A DNA stretch of 64,000 nucleotides from Jeotgalicoccus sp052093725 (GTDB taxonomy: Bacteria > Bacillota > Bacilli > Staphylococcales > Salinicoccaceae), in NCBI GenBank assembly GCA_052093725.1, contig JBQDHL010000001.1, positions 4,415 through 68,414 of the forward strand, in the 5' to 3' direction. The position numbers were made by a program, and so were the translations under genes. Below, one piece after another: positions 34,063-42,067 of the stretch. The notes under the pieces were generated by a model. That model saw only the letters and a program-made list of their open reading frames with translations, was not told where the DNA came from and searched no databases. The stretch's first letter is position 1. The number at the start of each line of letters is the position of its first letter.

Positions 34063-34896
34063 TTAGTTCAATACTTTATCTACAACTTCGATTTTTTCGA
34101 CTGAATTATACGCACCATGTCTGACAACTCCGACATGCTCGTTCATCTGCCAGCCATTTTTAATTGCGCTGGTAACGAAAGCCTTCGCAAGCTGCACAGC
34201 CTCAAGCGGCTCTTTGCCATTTGCGAGGTTCGCTGCGATTGACGCAGCAAATGTACATCCTGCACCGTGGTTAAATGCAGTATCGAATTTCTTAGATTCA
34301 AGAAGATGAAGTTCACTGCCATCGTAAAAAACGTCGATAGCCGAATCGCCTTCGATGCCCGTGCCGCCTTTAACGACAACGTAGTTTGCGCCTTTAGCGT
34401 GAATTAATTTAGCAGCTTCTTTAATTTCATCAAGAGTGCGCGGTGTTTTAATGCCGGCAAGGTGTCCTGCTTCTACTAAGTTCGGTGTAACGACCGTGGC
34501 ATGAGGAATCAGGTTTTCAATCATCGATTCAACAAGTCCCGGGTTTAAAACTTCATCGTCACCTTTACAGACCATGACCGGGTCAACGACGAAATGTTTC
34601 GCATTTGAGTTTAAAAATGCGTCCTTCGAAAGTTCTACAACTTCTTCTGAAGGCAGCATTCCAGTTTTAATTACATCGGGATTTAAAGATAATGCTGTTT
34701 CGAGCTGATTTTTAACATCTTCTATTGGGATTGGGCTCACGCGGTGAGACCAAGTTGACGGTTCCATTGATACTACAGTTGTTAATACACTGAAGCCGTA
34801 TGTTTCGTGCTCCTGGAAAGCCTTTAAATCTGCTGCGATTCCAGCGCCTCCGCTCACATCTGTACCGGCTATAGTTAACGTTTTTGCAAGTGCCAT
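34063..34896 (-). CDS. ThiD/PdxK-type kinase (hydroxymethylpyrimidine phosphate / pyridoxal kinase)
   Basis: Ribokinase-fold kinase of 277 aa. The N-terminal substrate loop is IAGTDVSGGAGIAADLKAF, and the C-terminal anion hole with catalytic Asp region is FNHGAGCTFAASIAANL. In Staphylococcus the homologue near ung is named thiD or pdxK, and this type can phosphorylate pyridoxal and HMP. No other thiamine genes are nearby, which favours a salvage (vitamin B6 or HMP) function. SD AGGGGGC before ATG 34896. Confidence 0.85.
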   Translation of the reverse strand: MALAKTLTIAGTDVSGGAGIAADLKAFQEHETYGFSVLTTVVSMEPSTWSHRVSPIPIEDVKNQLETALSLNPDVIKTGMLPSEEVVELSKDAFLNSNAKHFVVDPVMVCKGDDEVLNPGLVESMIENLIPHATVVTPNLVEAGHLAGIKTPRTLDEIKEAAKLIHAKGANYVVVKGGTGIEGDSAIDVFYDGSELHLLESKKFDTAFNHGAGCTFAASIAANLANGKEPLEAVQLAKAFVTSAIKNGWQMNEHVGVVRHGAYNSVEKIEVVDKVLN

Positions 34897-34978
34897 AATA
34901 TTGCCCCCTAATTCTACTGATAGATATTGTCATTTTACTATAATCAGCCGTGTAATTCTAGAGCATTGCTTACAACGA

Positions 34979-34987
34979 TGATATAAT
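34979..34987 (+). promoter_or_regulatory. extended -10 promoter of ung
   Basis: TGATATAAT (34979-34987) is an extended -10 with a consensus TATAAT. No good -35 is visible at the right distance. The ung start is 30 bases downstream. Confidence 0.45.
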
Positions 34988-35016
34988 GAAACTTCAGTAT
35001 GGAGGTGCGTGAAAAA

Positions 35017-35682
35017 ATGGCTCATTTAAACTGGGAAGATATCTTCCGGGACATTACAAATAATCACGATTTTACAACGATGAGACAGACGTTAAATGAA
35101 CGTTACAGAAGCGGTGAAGTGTATCCGCCTGAAGAAGAGGTGTACACTGCATTTAAATTAACGCCGTTCAACGGCATTAAAGTGGTAGTTTTAGGTCAAG
35201 ATCCGTATCACGGCAAAGGGCAGTCGCACGGACTCGCATTTTCAGTAAATGAAGGTATTAAAATCCCGCCGTCACTAAGAAACATATATAAGGAACTTGA
35301 AAGCGACCTCGGTGTTGTCAGAACGACCGGTAATTTATCAGACTGGGCGCGTGAAGGCGTCTTATTATTAAACACAGTGCTGACAGTGGACGCAGGCGAT
35401 GCAAACTCGCACCGCGGACTTGGCTGGGAGCAGTTTACGGATGATATTATCCGCACGATTTCTGAAAATCACGAACATGTGGTTTTTATCTTGTGGGGAA
35501 AACCGGCACAGCAGAAAATTAAATTAATCGATACAGATAAGCATAAAGTTATTACGTCGGTGCATCCGAGTCCCTTGTCATCTTACAGAGGCTTTTTTGG
35601 ATCAAAACCGTTCAGCCAGACGAACGATTATTTAGAATCGGTTGGAAGAGGCGCAATAGATTGGAGCGAACAGCATGAATAA
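35017..35682 (+). CDS. ung: uracil-DNA glycosylase
   Basis: Family 1 UDG of 221 aa from ATG 35017, chosen because GGAGGTG lies 9 bases before it (the in-frame ATG at 34999 overlaps this SD). The water-activating loop is GQDPYHGKGQSHGLAFSV (D62), and the DNA-minor-groove loop is HPSPLSSYRGFFG. It removes uracil from DNA in base-excision repair. It is followed by three small genes in the ywd order of Bacillus. Confidence 0.95.
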   Translation: MAHLNWEDIFRDITNNHDFTTMRQTLNERYRSGEVYPPEEEVYTAFKLTPFNGIKVVVLGQDPYHGKGQSHGLAFSVNEGIKIPPSLRNIYKELESDLGVVRTTGNLSDWAREGVLLLNTVLTVDAGDANSHRGLGWEQFTDDIIRTISENHEHVVFILWGKPAQQKIKLIDTDKHKVITSVHPSPLSSYRGFFGSKPFSQTNDYLESVGRGAIDWSEQHE

Positions 35683-35920
35683 GAGGATTGCTGCGGAATT
35701 AAAAAACGAACTGAGCTTTATAGAAGCGGGCATCGATGTGGAAAAGCATGCTTATGCTATGCAGAGGCTGCTTGAGCTGCTGTCAGATTCACAGAGTGAA
35801 GACTCGGTGCCTGAGGCCGCTAAATTAGAAGAAAATGTGACAATACACCGTACGCCTATTGCAAAAACTCAGGCAGACGAGGATGATGACGGTAACGGCA
35901 AAGATATATTTGATTTTTAA
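35675..35920 (+). CDS. YwdI family small protein (DUF5327)
   Basis: An 81-aa protein starting 8 bases inside ung. It begins MNKRIAAELKNELSFIEAGI and is helical with an acidic C-terminal tail (DEDDDGNGKDIFDF). Position directly after ung and composition match the ywdI/DUF5327 family of Firmicutes, whose function is unknown. Confidence 0.7.
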   Translation: MNKRIAAELKNELSFIEAGIDVEKHAYAMQRLLELLSDSQSEDSVPEAAKLEENVTIHRTPIAKTQADEDDDGNGKDIFDF

Positions 35921-35938
35921 TGGAGGGCGTTTCACTTA

Positions 35939-36205
35939 ATGAAAGTATTCATCATCGTGGGTTCAGTGTTTTTCATTCTTTCATTTGTGCTCGGCATGTA
36001 TAAAGAAAAACTGCGGGAAGAGCATAAAAAACCATGGAGTAAAGCTCTGAAATATATCAGGTATATCTCACTGGCACTGCTGTTTGCAGGTCTCGTGTAT
36101 GTACCGGAAGTACAAATATTAAAATTCGGCGGATGGCTGCTTATTTTCAGTCTTATACTTTATTTAAGTTCGCTGTATCTTATTTTTATTAAAAACAGAG
36201 AGTAA
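35939..36205 (+). CDS. small membrane protein, unknown function
   Basis: An 88-aa protein with three predicted membrane segments (about residues 2-19, 42-60 and 64-83) and a basic cytoplasmic loop KEKLREEHKKPWSKALKYIR. I do not recognise the family. It sits between ywdI-like and ywdK-like genes, with SD TGGAGG upstream, and is probably co-transcribed with ung. Confidence 0.72.
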   Translation: MKVFIIVGSVFFILSFVLGMYKEKLREEHKKPWSKALKYIRYISLALLFAGLVYVPEVQILKFGGWLLIFSLILYLSSLYLIFIKNRE

Positions 36206-36224
36206 AGCGGGGTAAATTAATCAT

Positions 36225-36590
36225 ATGAAATTATTTATTATATTAGGTGCAGTCAATGCATTTATCGCAGTAGCATGCGGCGCATTCGGTGCACATTTAC
36301 TGGAAGGCAAACTGAGCGCGCATTATTTAGACGTTTGGGAAACTGCAGTTAAGTATCAGTTCTATCATGCACTTGGACTCATCGCGATTGGCGTTTTAAT
36401 TCAGGTCACAGGCGCACAATTCCTAGTTGCAGCCGGATGGTTCATGACAGCAGGAATCGTCTTCTTTACAGGATCACTTATGGTGCTGGCATTCTCAGGC
36501 ATCTCAATCCTCGGTGCAGTAACGCCAATCGGCGGAGTGATGTTCTTAATCAGCTGGGCACTTGTTATTATTGGAATCGCAAAACTATAG
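36225..36590 (+). CDS. DUF423 family membrane protein (YwdK-like)
   Basis: A 121-aa protein with four membrane segments. The N-terminal signature GAVNAFIAVACGAFGAHLLE, the HALGLIAIG segment and the final FLISWALVIIG are typical of DUF423. Function unknown. Last gene of the ung group; a terminator follows 15 bases after its stop. Confidence 0.85.
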   Translation: MKLFIILGAVNAFIAVACGAFGAHLLEGKLSAHYLDVWETAVKYQFYHALGLIAIGVLIQVTGAQFLVAAGWFMTAGIVFFTGSLMVLAFSGISILGAVTPIGGVMFLISWALVIIGIAKL

Positions 36591-36604
36591 TATTTATATG
36601 TGAA

Positions 36605-36631
36605 GCCGGGACACGTGGTCCCGGTTTTTTT
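36605..36631 (+). terminator. terminator after the ung group
   Basis: GCCGGGAC and GTCCCGGT stem around ACGTG, then a run of Ts to 36631. Confidence 0.92.
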
Positions 36632-36742
36632 GTGGTGTGTGTGAGGCTACGTGTGGTAGTTCGATGAGCTGATGTCATAAGGTTCAGGCTCTTTTATCAA
36701 TCTCCTAAAAAAGTCACCATAAAATTAATTCAAATAAAAATG

Positions 36743-36793
36743 TTTACAAATGACGCTATTGGTTATATAGTTATATACATAGATATATAACCA
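36743..36793 (+). promoter_or_regulatory. promoter and palindromic operator of the YtrA-ABC operon
   Basis: TTTACA (36743-36748), 17-base spacer, TATAGT (36766-36771). A 10-bp inverted repeat, TGGTTATATA (36760-36769) and TATATAACCA (36784-36793), overlaps the -10 and the likely start site. The position and AT-rich dyad are typical of YtrA-type GntR operators, so autorepression by the next gene is likely. Confidence 0.72.
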
Positions 36794-36849
36794 GATGACT
36801 TAAGAAGAAAATATAAATAGATTACCGGTTAAGGAAGGGAGGATGCGAT

Positions 36850-37221
36850 GTGTCGAACCTGCTGAATGAGAAAAAGCCGATTTATGAACAAATCAGAGAT
36901 TGGCTGGCGGATCAGATTATTGACGAAACGCTCGCTGAACACGATAAAGTACCGTCGACCAATGAGATTGTCACGTATTTTAAAGTGAATCATATAACTG
37001 TTTCAAAAGGTGTTACAGAACTTGTGGAAAACGGCGTATTATACAAAAAAAGAGGTGTAGGAATGTTCGTGGAAGAAGGTGCACGAAACAAACTGCTGGC
37101 GTCGAGAAGAGAAGGGTTTGTTGAAGAATATCTGAAGCCGATGCTTGAAGAAGCGAGAAAACTAGATTTAACAGAAAGTGATATACAAAAAATGATTAAT
37201 GTAAACGGGAGGGACAAATAA
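36850..37221 (+). CDS. GntR family regulator, YtrA subfamily
   Basis: A 123-aa repressor: an N-terminal winged helix (KPIYEQIRDWLADQII, VPSTNEIVTYFKVNHITVSK, then a wing YKKRGVGMFVEEGA) and only a short C-terminal helical tail (about 45 residues), as in YtrA, which senses cell-envelope stress or antibiotics. GTG 36850 follows GGGAGG by 7 bases; ATG 36848 is out of frame. Its stop overlaps the ATPase ATG by one base. Confidence 0.88.
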   Translation: MSNLLNEKKPIYEQIRDWLADQIIDETLAEHDKVPSTNEIVTYFKVNHITVSKGVTELVENGVLYKKRGVGMFVEEGARNKLLASRREGFVEEYLKPMLEEARKLDLTESDIQKMINVNGRDK

Positions 37222-38099
37222 TGACTTTAAAAATAGAGAATGTAGATTTAAAAATAAAAAAAGACACGATACTGACGGATATCAGCCTTGAGCTTGAGGT
37301 GGGGAAAATTTACGGGCTGCTTGGACGAAACGGTGCTGGAAAAACTTCATTACTGTCGTTGATTGCATCGTACAGAAAAGTGACCGACGGCAATATTACA
37401 TTGGACGGTAAAAAAGTATATGAGCAGGATGACGTGATGCAGCACATCAACTTCCTGTATAACCCGAAAGAAACGAGTGCAGAAATCGATAAGATTACGA
37501 AATATATCGAATCCGGCTCCATTTTCCGCAATGATTTCGATAAAGAGTACGCTTACCGTCTGCTTGAAAAATTCGATATCGATACAGACAAAGCATATAG
37601 CAAATTATCTCAAGGGCAGCAGGCGGCTGTAACAGCAACGCTTGGTCTCGCATCATTATCGAAAGTAACAATTTTTGATGAAGTGACGAACGGCATGGAT
37701 GCACCGACACGCGAACTGTTTTACAGCGAGGTACTTGAAGCGGCAAACCGCGAGGAACGTATTATTATTCTTTCGACGCACATTATTTCGGAGATGGAGC
37801 ACTTATTCGATGAAATTATTATGATTCATAAGGGACAGGTTCTGCTGCAGGAATCAACGTATGAGCTGCTTGAGAAGGGTTATACTGTTGCCGGTAAAGC
37901 GGAAAGAGTCAGAGCATTTACAGAAAATAAAAATGTGATTAATGTAAAATTCTTAGGAGCACTGCAGATTGATACGGTACTCGGCAGAGTGACGCCGGAG
38001 GAAATGGATATCGCAGCAGATGATCATCTGGATATTTCGCCGTTGAAACTTCAGGAAATGTTTATCAGCCTGACGGATAAAAAGAAAGACGGGAAGTGA
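37221..38099 (+). CDS. ABC transporter ATP-binding protein
   Basis: A 292-aa ATPase. Walker A is GRNGAGKTSLL (about residues 36-46), the signature is a variant LSQGQQAAV, Walker B is VTIFDEVTNGMDAP, and the switch His is in ILSTHIISEMEHLFDE. The C-terminal 60 residues form an accessory domain common in YtrB/bacitracin-type ATPases. It pairs with the two membrane proteins downstream. Export of a peptide antibiotic or lipid is inferred from the class; the substrate is unknown. Confidence 0.9.
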   Translation: MTLKIENVDLKIKKDTILTDISLELEVGKIYGLLGRNGAGKTSLLSLIASYRKVTDGNITLDGKKVYEQDDVMQHINFLYNPKETSAEIDKITKYIESGSIFRNDFDKEYAYRLLEKFDIDTDKAYSKLSQGQQAAVTATLGLASLSKVTIFDEVTNGMDAPTRELFYSEVLEAANREERIIILSTHIISEMEHLFDEIIMIHKGQVLLQESTYELLEKGYTVAGKAERVRAFTENKNVINVKFLGALQIDTVLGRVTPEEMDIAADDHLDISPLKLQEMFISLTDKKKDGK

Positions 38100-38103
38100 T
38101 TAA

Positions 38104-38727
38104 ATGATTACCCGTAATAAAAAAATGATAAAGAAATTTATAATATGGATTTTTATTGCAGTGCTGGCGATGACAGTGTTCCTAGGTGTGAGTATTTATT
38201 TCAGTGATGATACAGGAGATATTTATTATCAGGGATTCTTCAGTTCGCTAAAAATTGCGACGCTTTTATTCGGTCTGATTGCTGTAATTACGCTTAAGAA
38301 ATATGTCGCGCAGGGATTGTCGCGGAAAACGTTTTTTAAAGATAGCACATTGTCTATTGTCATGATTAGTTTGTATTCACTGTTATTAATAAATGTTTTC
38401 GGCTGGCTGCTGAACAAAGTTCCGGCACTTGCAGGACAAATTTTAACGAGTGAGTATATTGAGAATATGATACTTCTAAACGCATCAGCGTTTGTGGCAG
38501 CACTGCTTTTTTACTATGTGGGACTCACGATATTTTTCAGTTTTAGAATAAATGGGTGGTTTGGAACATTGGTAAGCATAGTGCTGGGCGTATTTTCAGG
38601 CTATATGAGTTTCACGGATATGCTGTTAAACAATCCGGGTCTGTATTTCCTAAGCGCAGGTGCTGCAATGCTTATATTTGGTTATCTCGCTTTCCGTGCA
38701 GTCACGGCAGCGTATATTAAAATTTAA
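38104..38727 (+). CDS. ABC transporter membrane protein (first)
   Basis: A 207-aa membrane protein with about six hydrophobic segments and no soluble domain. The start is basic (MITRNKKMIKKFIIW). The stretch GLSRKTFFKDS recurs as GISRKTFFKSM in the next gene, so the two are diverged paralogues, probably a heterodimeric permease for the ATPase. Confidence 0.78.
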   Translation: MITRNKKMIKKFIIWIFIAVLAMTVFLGVSIYFSDDTGDIYYQGFFSSLKIATLLFGLIAVITLKKYVAQGLSRKTFFKDSTLSIVMISLYSLLLINVFGWLLNKVPALAGQILTSEYIENMILLNASAFVAALLFYYVGLTIFFSFRINGWFGTLVSIVLGVFSGYMSFTDMLLNNPGLYFLSAGAAMLIFGYLAFRAVTAAYIKI

Positions 38728-38741
38728 AAAGGAGTGAGACC

Positions 38742-39410
38742 ATGACTACTAAATTAAAAGAAACGACGAAAATATTTACAAGCATATTTCCAGTATGGTC
38801 ACTCTGGTATATCGGGGTTCTGCTGATTGTATATATTATCTCGAATATTTTTACTAGTGAGGGGATTTCATCATTCTTTGGCTTCGGTATGACGGCCAAC
38901 CGGACCTATCTGTTCGTGCTGGGAATTCTTTCAGTGCTGATGTTTACGGAGTGGGCAGTGAATATGGGAATATCGAGAAAGACATTTTTTAAATCGATGA
39001 TGATTACAGGACTGATTACGGCGGTGTTTGTAACAGTGATAGTTGGAATTATCACATTTGTATTATCATTCACACCTTTTACGGGTGATTATCTGATAGT
39101 TGACGATCTCAGATATTTAACTGAATTTGAATATCTGATCTTCCACTTCATCAGCGGACTGCTGTTCTGGGCATTGGGTATGCTGATAGCCACTGCATTT
39201 TACAGAGGATTCTGGGCAGGTATGCTGTCAATTTTATCAGGTCTTGTGGCACTGGTGATTCTGTTTTTTAATGAAGACTTGCTGAATTACCTCGGCTCAA
39301 TCGGCAACATGACTGTGTATATCGGATTTGCATTGCTAATAGTTTTAACAATGCTTTACAGCTGGATTGGCTACAGAGTTATAAAAAATATACCGATAAA
39401 ATTCGGATAA
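38742..39410 (+). CDS. ABC transporter membrane protein (second)
   Basis: A 222-aa membrane protein with about six hydrophobic segments, paralogous to the preceding gene through the shared SRKTFFK motif and similar topology. It ends with a basic tail (GYRVIKNIPIKFG). SD AAGGAGTGAG precedes ATG 38742. The operon terminates 10 bases after its stop. Confidence 0.78.
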   Translation: MTTKLKETTKIFTSIFPVWSLWYIGVLLIVYIISNIFTSEGISSFFGFGMTANRTYLFVLGILSVLMFTEWAVNMGISRKTFFKSMMITGLITAVFVTVIVGIITFVLSFTPFTGDYLIVDDLRYLTEFEYLIFHFISGLLFWALGMLIATAFYRGFWAGMLSILSGLVALVILFFNEDLLNYLGSIGNMTVYIGFALLIVLTMLYSWIGYRVIKNIPIKFG

Positions 39411-39419
39411 CAGAAGAAG

Positions 39420-39450
39420 CGGAATCTCACTCAAGTGGGATTCCGTTTTT
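39420..39450 (+). terminator. terminator of the YtrA-ABC operon
   Basis: CGGAATCTCAC and GTGGGATTCCG (G-U tolerated) around TCAA, followed by TTTTT. Confidence 0.9.
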
Positions 39451-39517
39451 CATTATACGAAATCACTCTTCAACAATTTAAGCAGCAAGAGGAGTATAAT
39501 TATATACAGAGAATTTT

Positions 39518-40291
39518 TTGAAGGGAAGGATAGTCATAACTCACATAAATATCACTGCTAAACGTTTATGTCTATACATCTTCGGTTTGTTTTTTCTTTC
39601 TCTGGGTGTCAGTTTTTCTATTCAAGCTAATCTCGGCGTTTCACCCGTGTCTTCATTAGCTTATGCATTTACACTTTCCACAGGGATTTCTATCGGAATT
39701 ATGACGATAGCCGCGAACATACTTTTTATTATCATTCAAATTATTTTAAGCAAAAAATTTAATTTAAGAGAAGCGAGTGTTCAGCTTTTAATTGCGTTTC
39801 TTTTTGGCTTTATGATGGATATTACATTGTCACTCTTACAAGTATTTCCTGCACCTGAAACATGGGCAATGCGCGGGGTATTTTTGATTATAAGTTTATT
39901 TGTAGTATCTATTGGGCTGCTTGGCTATTTTAGTGCAAAATTCCCATTAATGCCTTACGATGAACTCACACATGTTATCAGTGAAAAGTTCAATGTTCAG
40001 TTCAGCAAAGCTAAAATTACCAGTGACTTACTAAACGTCGTTGCAGCAGGCATAATATGTATTGTTTTTATCCAGTCATTAGGTTCGATTGGTATCGGAA
40101 CATTGATTGCTGCGTACTTTATCGGCAAAATTGTAGGTTGGATGATGAAGAAATATCAGCATCATTTAATTCATTGGTCAGGACAGAGAAGGGCAATTGC
40201 GGAAGAGGTTATTGAAACAGCAGAACCGACGGAAGATACTGATTTAGAAGAAGGAAATTTGAAACCCGATGAAGAACCGGCAGCTCCATAG
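39518..40291 (+). CDS. YczE/YyaS-like integral membrane protein
   Basis: A protein of up to 257 aa with about five membrane spans, resembling the YczE/YyaS (DUF6198) family: YIFGLFFLSLGVSFSIQANL then GVSPVSSLAYAFTL. The C-terminal 35 residues are acidic and cytoplasmic. The start is uncertain: TTG 39518 has no SD nearby, while the good SD AGGGAAGGA (39522-39530) is followed only by ATA or ATC codons in frame (for example ATA 39536). Function unknown; in Bacillus yczE affects bacillomycin synthesis. Confidence 0.72.
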   Translation: MKGRIVITHINITAKRLCLYIFGLFFLSLGVSFSIQANLGVSPVSSLAYAFTLSTGISIGIMTIAANILFIIIQIILSKKFNLREASVQLLIAFLFGFMMDITLSLLQVFPAPETWAMRGVFLIISLFVVSIGLLGYFSAKFPLMPYDELTHVISEKFNVQFSKAKITSDLLNVVAAGIICIVFIQSLGSIGIGTLIAAYFIGKIVGWMMKKYQHHLIHWSGQRRAIAEEVIETAEPTEDTDLEEGNLKPDEEPAAP

Positions 40292-40301
40292 TATATGTTA
40301 G

Positions 40302-40329
40302 GAATCTCAAATTATGAGGTTCTTTTTTT
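40302..40329 (+). terminator. terminator after the YczE-like gene
   Basis: GAATCTCA and TGAGGTTC (one G-U) flank AATTA, followed by seven Ts. Confidence 0.82.
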
Positions 40330-40445
40330 ATGTAACGGATAATGTGAAACAACGAATCAGTAACTCTTAAAGGGATATTACTTTCAATCACCGGTATTCT
40401 TTTATAACATATTACGCAATGAAGAAAAGTGAAAGGAAGCTACCC

Positions 40446-41426
40446 ATGAACCGCATGCCGTTTTTTGATAATGCGAGATTAGTGTTAATTTTTCTCGTAG
40501 TATTTGGTCATATGATTCAGCCATTTGCGACTGATTCACAGCTGATCAATTCGATTTATGCATTTATATATATTTTTCATATGCCGATGTTCATTATGCT
40601 GGCGGGCTTCTTTGCCAAAGGTATCGGTGAACCGAAATACATTTTAAATCTCGCGAAAAAATTACTGCTTCCTTATTTAATGTTCCAGGGACTGTACACG
40701 CTATTGTATTATCTGCTCGAACGTGAAGAGTGGTACAAGGGCATCCTGCATCCGCAATGGGCGATGTGGTTTTTAATCAGCCTGTTCTGCTGGCACATTC
40801 TGCTCGTACTGTTTAAAAGAATGCCGGCAGTAGCAAGTACTCTTCTTGCGGTATTTATCGGCATTGCAATCGGCTACGTCGATCTGTCAGCATATGGACT
40901 CAGTCTGTCACGCACGTTCGCATTCTTCCCGTTCTTTTTAGCAGGTTACTTTATGAAAAAAGAACATGTTCAGCTGATAAAAACCAAGGCCTTAAGTATC
41001 GCATCAGTTATTTTTATGATTGCGCTGTTTGCATTTATTTATCTCTTTATCAACGTGGATGTAACGCTTGATACCGACTGGTTATCCGGTGCAGTCGCTT
41101 ACCAGCGTCTTGAAGCGGAAATCAGCGGCGGATTGATGCGCCTCATTATTTATATTCTGGCAGCTCTCTTAATTGTCAGTATGATTGCGTTAATACCATC
41201 GGGAGATTTCGGCTGGCTGACGAAAATCGGTGAGAAAACATTATATGTTTATCTGCTGCACGGATTTATTATCCAGCCGTTGAGAGAGTTTGAAATACTG
41301 TGGTATAACCATTGGTATGAAACGTTCTGGTTCGTGCTGCTGTCAGCATTAATTGTTATTCTGCTTTCAAGTAAACCAGTTGTTGCGGTGACGCGGCCGC
41401 TCGTTGAATTGAAGTTGAGGAAATAA
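40446..41426 (+). CDS. acyltransferase 3 family membrane protein
   Basis: About 326 aa with ten hydrophobic segments. It begins MNRMPFFDNARLVLIFLVVF; the conserved His lies in VVFGHMIQP (about residue 20), as in the acyltransferase-3/OatA-like membrane domain that passes acyl groups to sugars. I chose ATG 40446, which follows AAAGGAAG, over ATG 40419. There is no extracellular SGNH domain, so it is more like fucose-4-O-acetylase-type proteins than OatA. Substrate unknown. Confidence 0.8.
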   Translation: MNRMPFFDNARLVLIFLVVFGHMIQPFATDSQLINSIYAFIYIFHMPMFIMLAGFFAKGIGEPKYILNLAKKLLLPYLMFQGLYTLLYYLLEREEWYKGILHPQWAMWFLISLFCWHILLVLFKRMPAVASTLLAVFIGIAIGYVDLSAYGLSLSRTFAFFPFFLAGYFMKKEHVQLIKTKALSIASVIFMIALFAFIYLFINVDVTLDTDWLSGAVAYQRLEAEISGGLMRLIIYILAALLIVSMIALIPSGDFGWLTKIGEKTLYVYLLHGFIIQPLREFEILWYNHWYETFWFVLLSALIVILLSSKPVVAVTRPLVELKLRK

Positions 41427-41430
41427 AAAA

Positions 41431-41466
41431 GGACACAGAATCCACACGGATTTCTGTGTCCTTTTG
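41431..41466 (+). terminator. terminator after the acyltransferase gene
   Basis: GGACACAGAATCC and GGATTTCTGTGTCC (one bulged base) with loop ACAC, then TTTT. A run before the stem could also serve the other strand. Confidence 0.9.
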
Positions 41467-41553
41467 CTGTTTTATGTATGATAGTTCCAATAAAGGGTAA
41501 TAAATATTAATAGGGCGTTTTACATAATTAAATAACGGTAATGGAGGATTAAC

Positions 41554-41751
41554 ATGATTATAAATGTTAGGGAACTGCTGCCATTTCTAATTCCGTTAAT
41601 AATTTTCCAGCTGCTTTTAATGATTTCCGCCCTGGCAATGATAGTCAAACAGAGGCGCTTTAAATATTTAAACAGAGCGGCGTGGGTAGTTATTGTTGTT
41701 GTATTTAATGTTGTCGGACCTGTCTTGTATTTCGTGCTGGAACGTAAATGA
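41554..41751 (+). CDS. small PLDc_N-domain membrane protein
   Basis: A 65-aa protein with two membrane helices (about residues 8-28 and 41-60). The pattern LIPLIIFQLLLMISALAMI, then a basic loop KQRRFKYLNRAAWV, then VVFNVVGPVLYFVLERK is that of the phospholipase-D-nuclease N-terminal (PLDc_N) domain, here on its own. Similar stand-alone proteins exist in Bacillus (YxlE). Function unknown. SD TGGAGG before ATG 41554. Confidence 0.78.
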   Translation: MIINVRELLPFLIPLIIFQLLLMISALAMIVKQRRFKYLNRAAWVVIVVVFNVVGPVLYFVLERK

Positions 41752-41770
41752 ATTTTTAAAAAAAGATGAT

Positions 41771-41799
41771 GCAGAAATCCATAAGGGTTTCTGCTTTTT
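41771..41799 (+). terminator. terminator after the PLDc_N gene
   Basis: GCAGAAATCC and GGGTTTCTGC with loop ATAA, followed by TTTTT to 41799. Confidence 0.9.
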
Positions 41800-41843
41800 A
41801 ATTACCTTCTAAGTCAACCAGCGATTGACTTAGAAGGTAATTA
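41799..41843. repeat. perfect 18-bp inverted repeat directly after a terminator
   Basis: Arms 41799-41816 and 41826-41843 pair perfectly over 18 bases (outer sequence TAATTACCTTCTAAGTCA) around the 9-base loop ACCAGCGAT. It has no T run and adjoins the terminator of the previous gene. The remaining 220 bases before the next gene are AT-rich and hold only a possible -10 (TATAAT 42032-42037). Confidence 0.85.
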
Positions 41844-42067
41844 TGTAAACCGAACTCTTAGCAAGAATTTTTCATTTTCATATAATTTTGGTTGGTCTCA
41901 GGTACCTATGTTAATATAAAAGTAAAAAGAATCAGTATTCAACAAACAGGCCAATTCTTTGCTAAAAAAATAACAGCGGAATGTAATTTCAAATAAATTA
42001 ATAAATTACAAACATAAGGGAAACTGACTAGTATAATGGTTTTTTTGCAAAGGAGTGCGTTGAAGAA

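Noticed and set aside
36437..36667. Plus-strand ORF overlapping the DUF423 gene end.
   Set aside because: Out-of-frame shadow that runs through the terminator.
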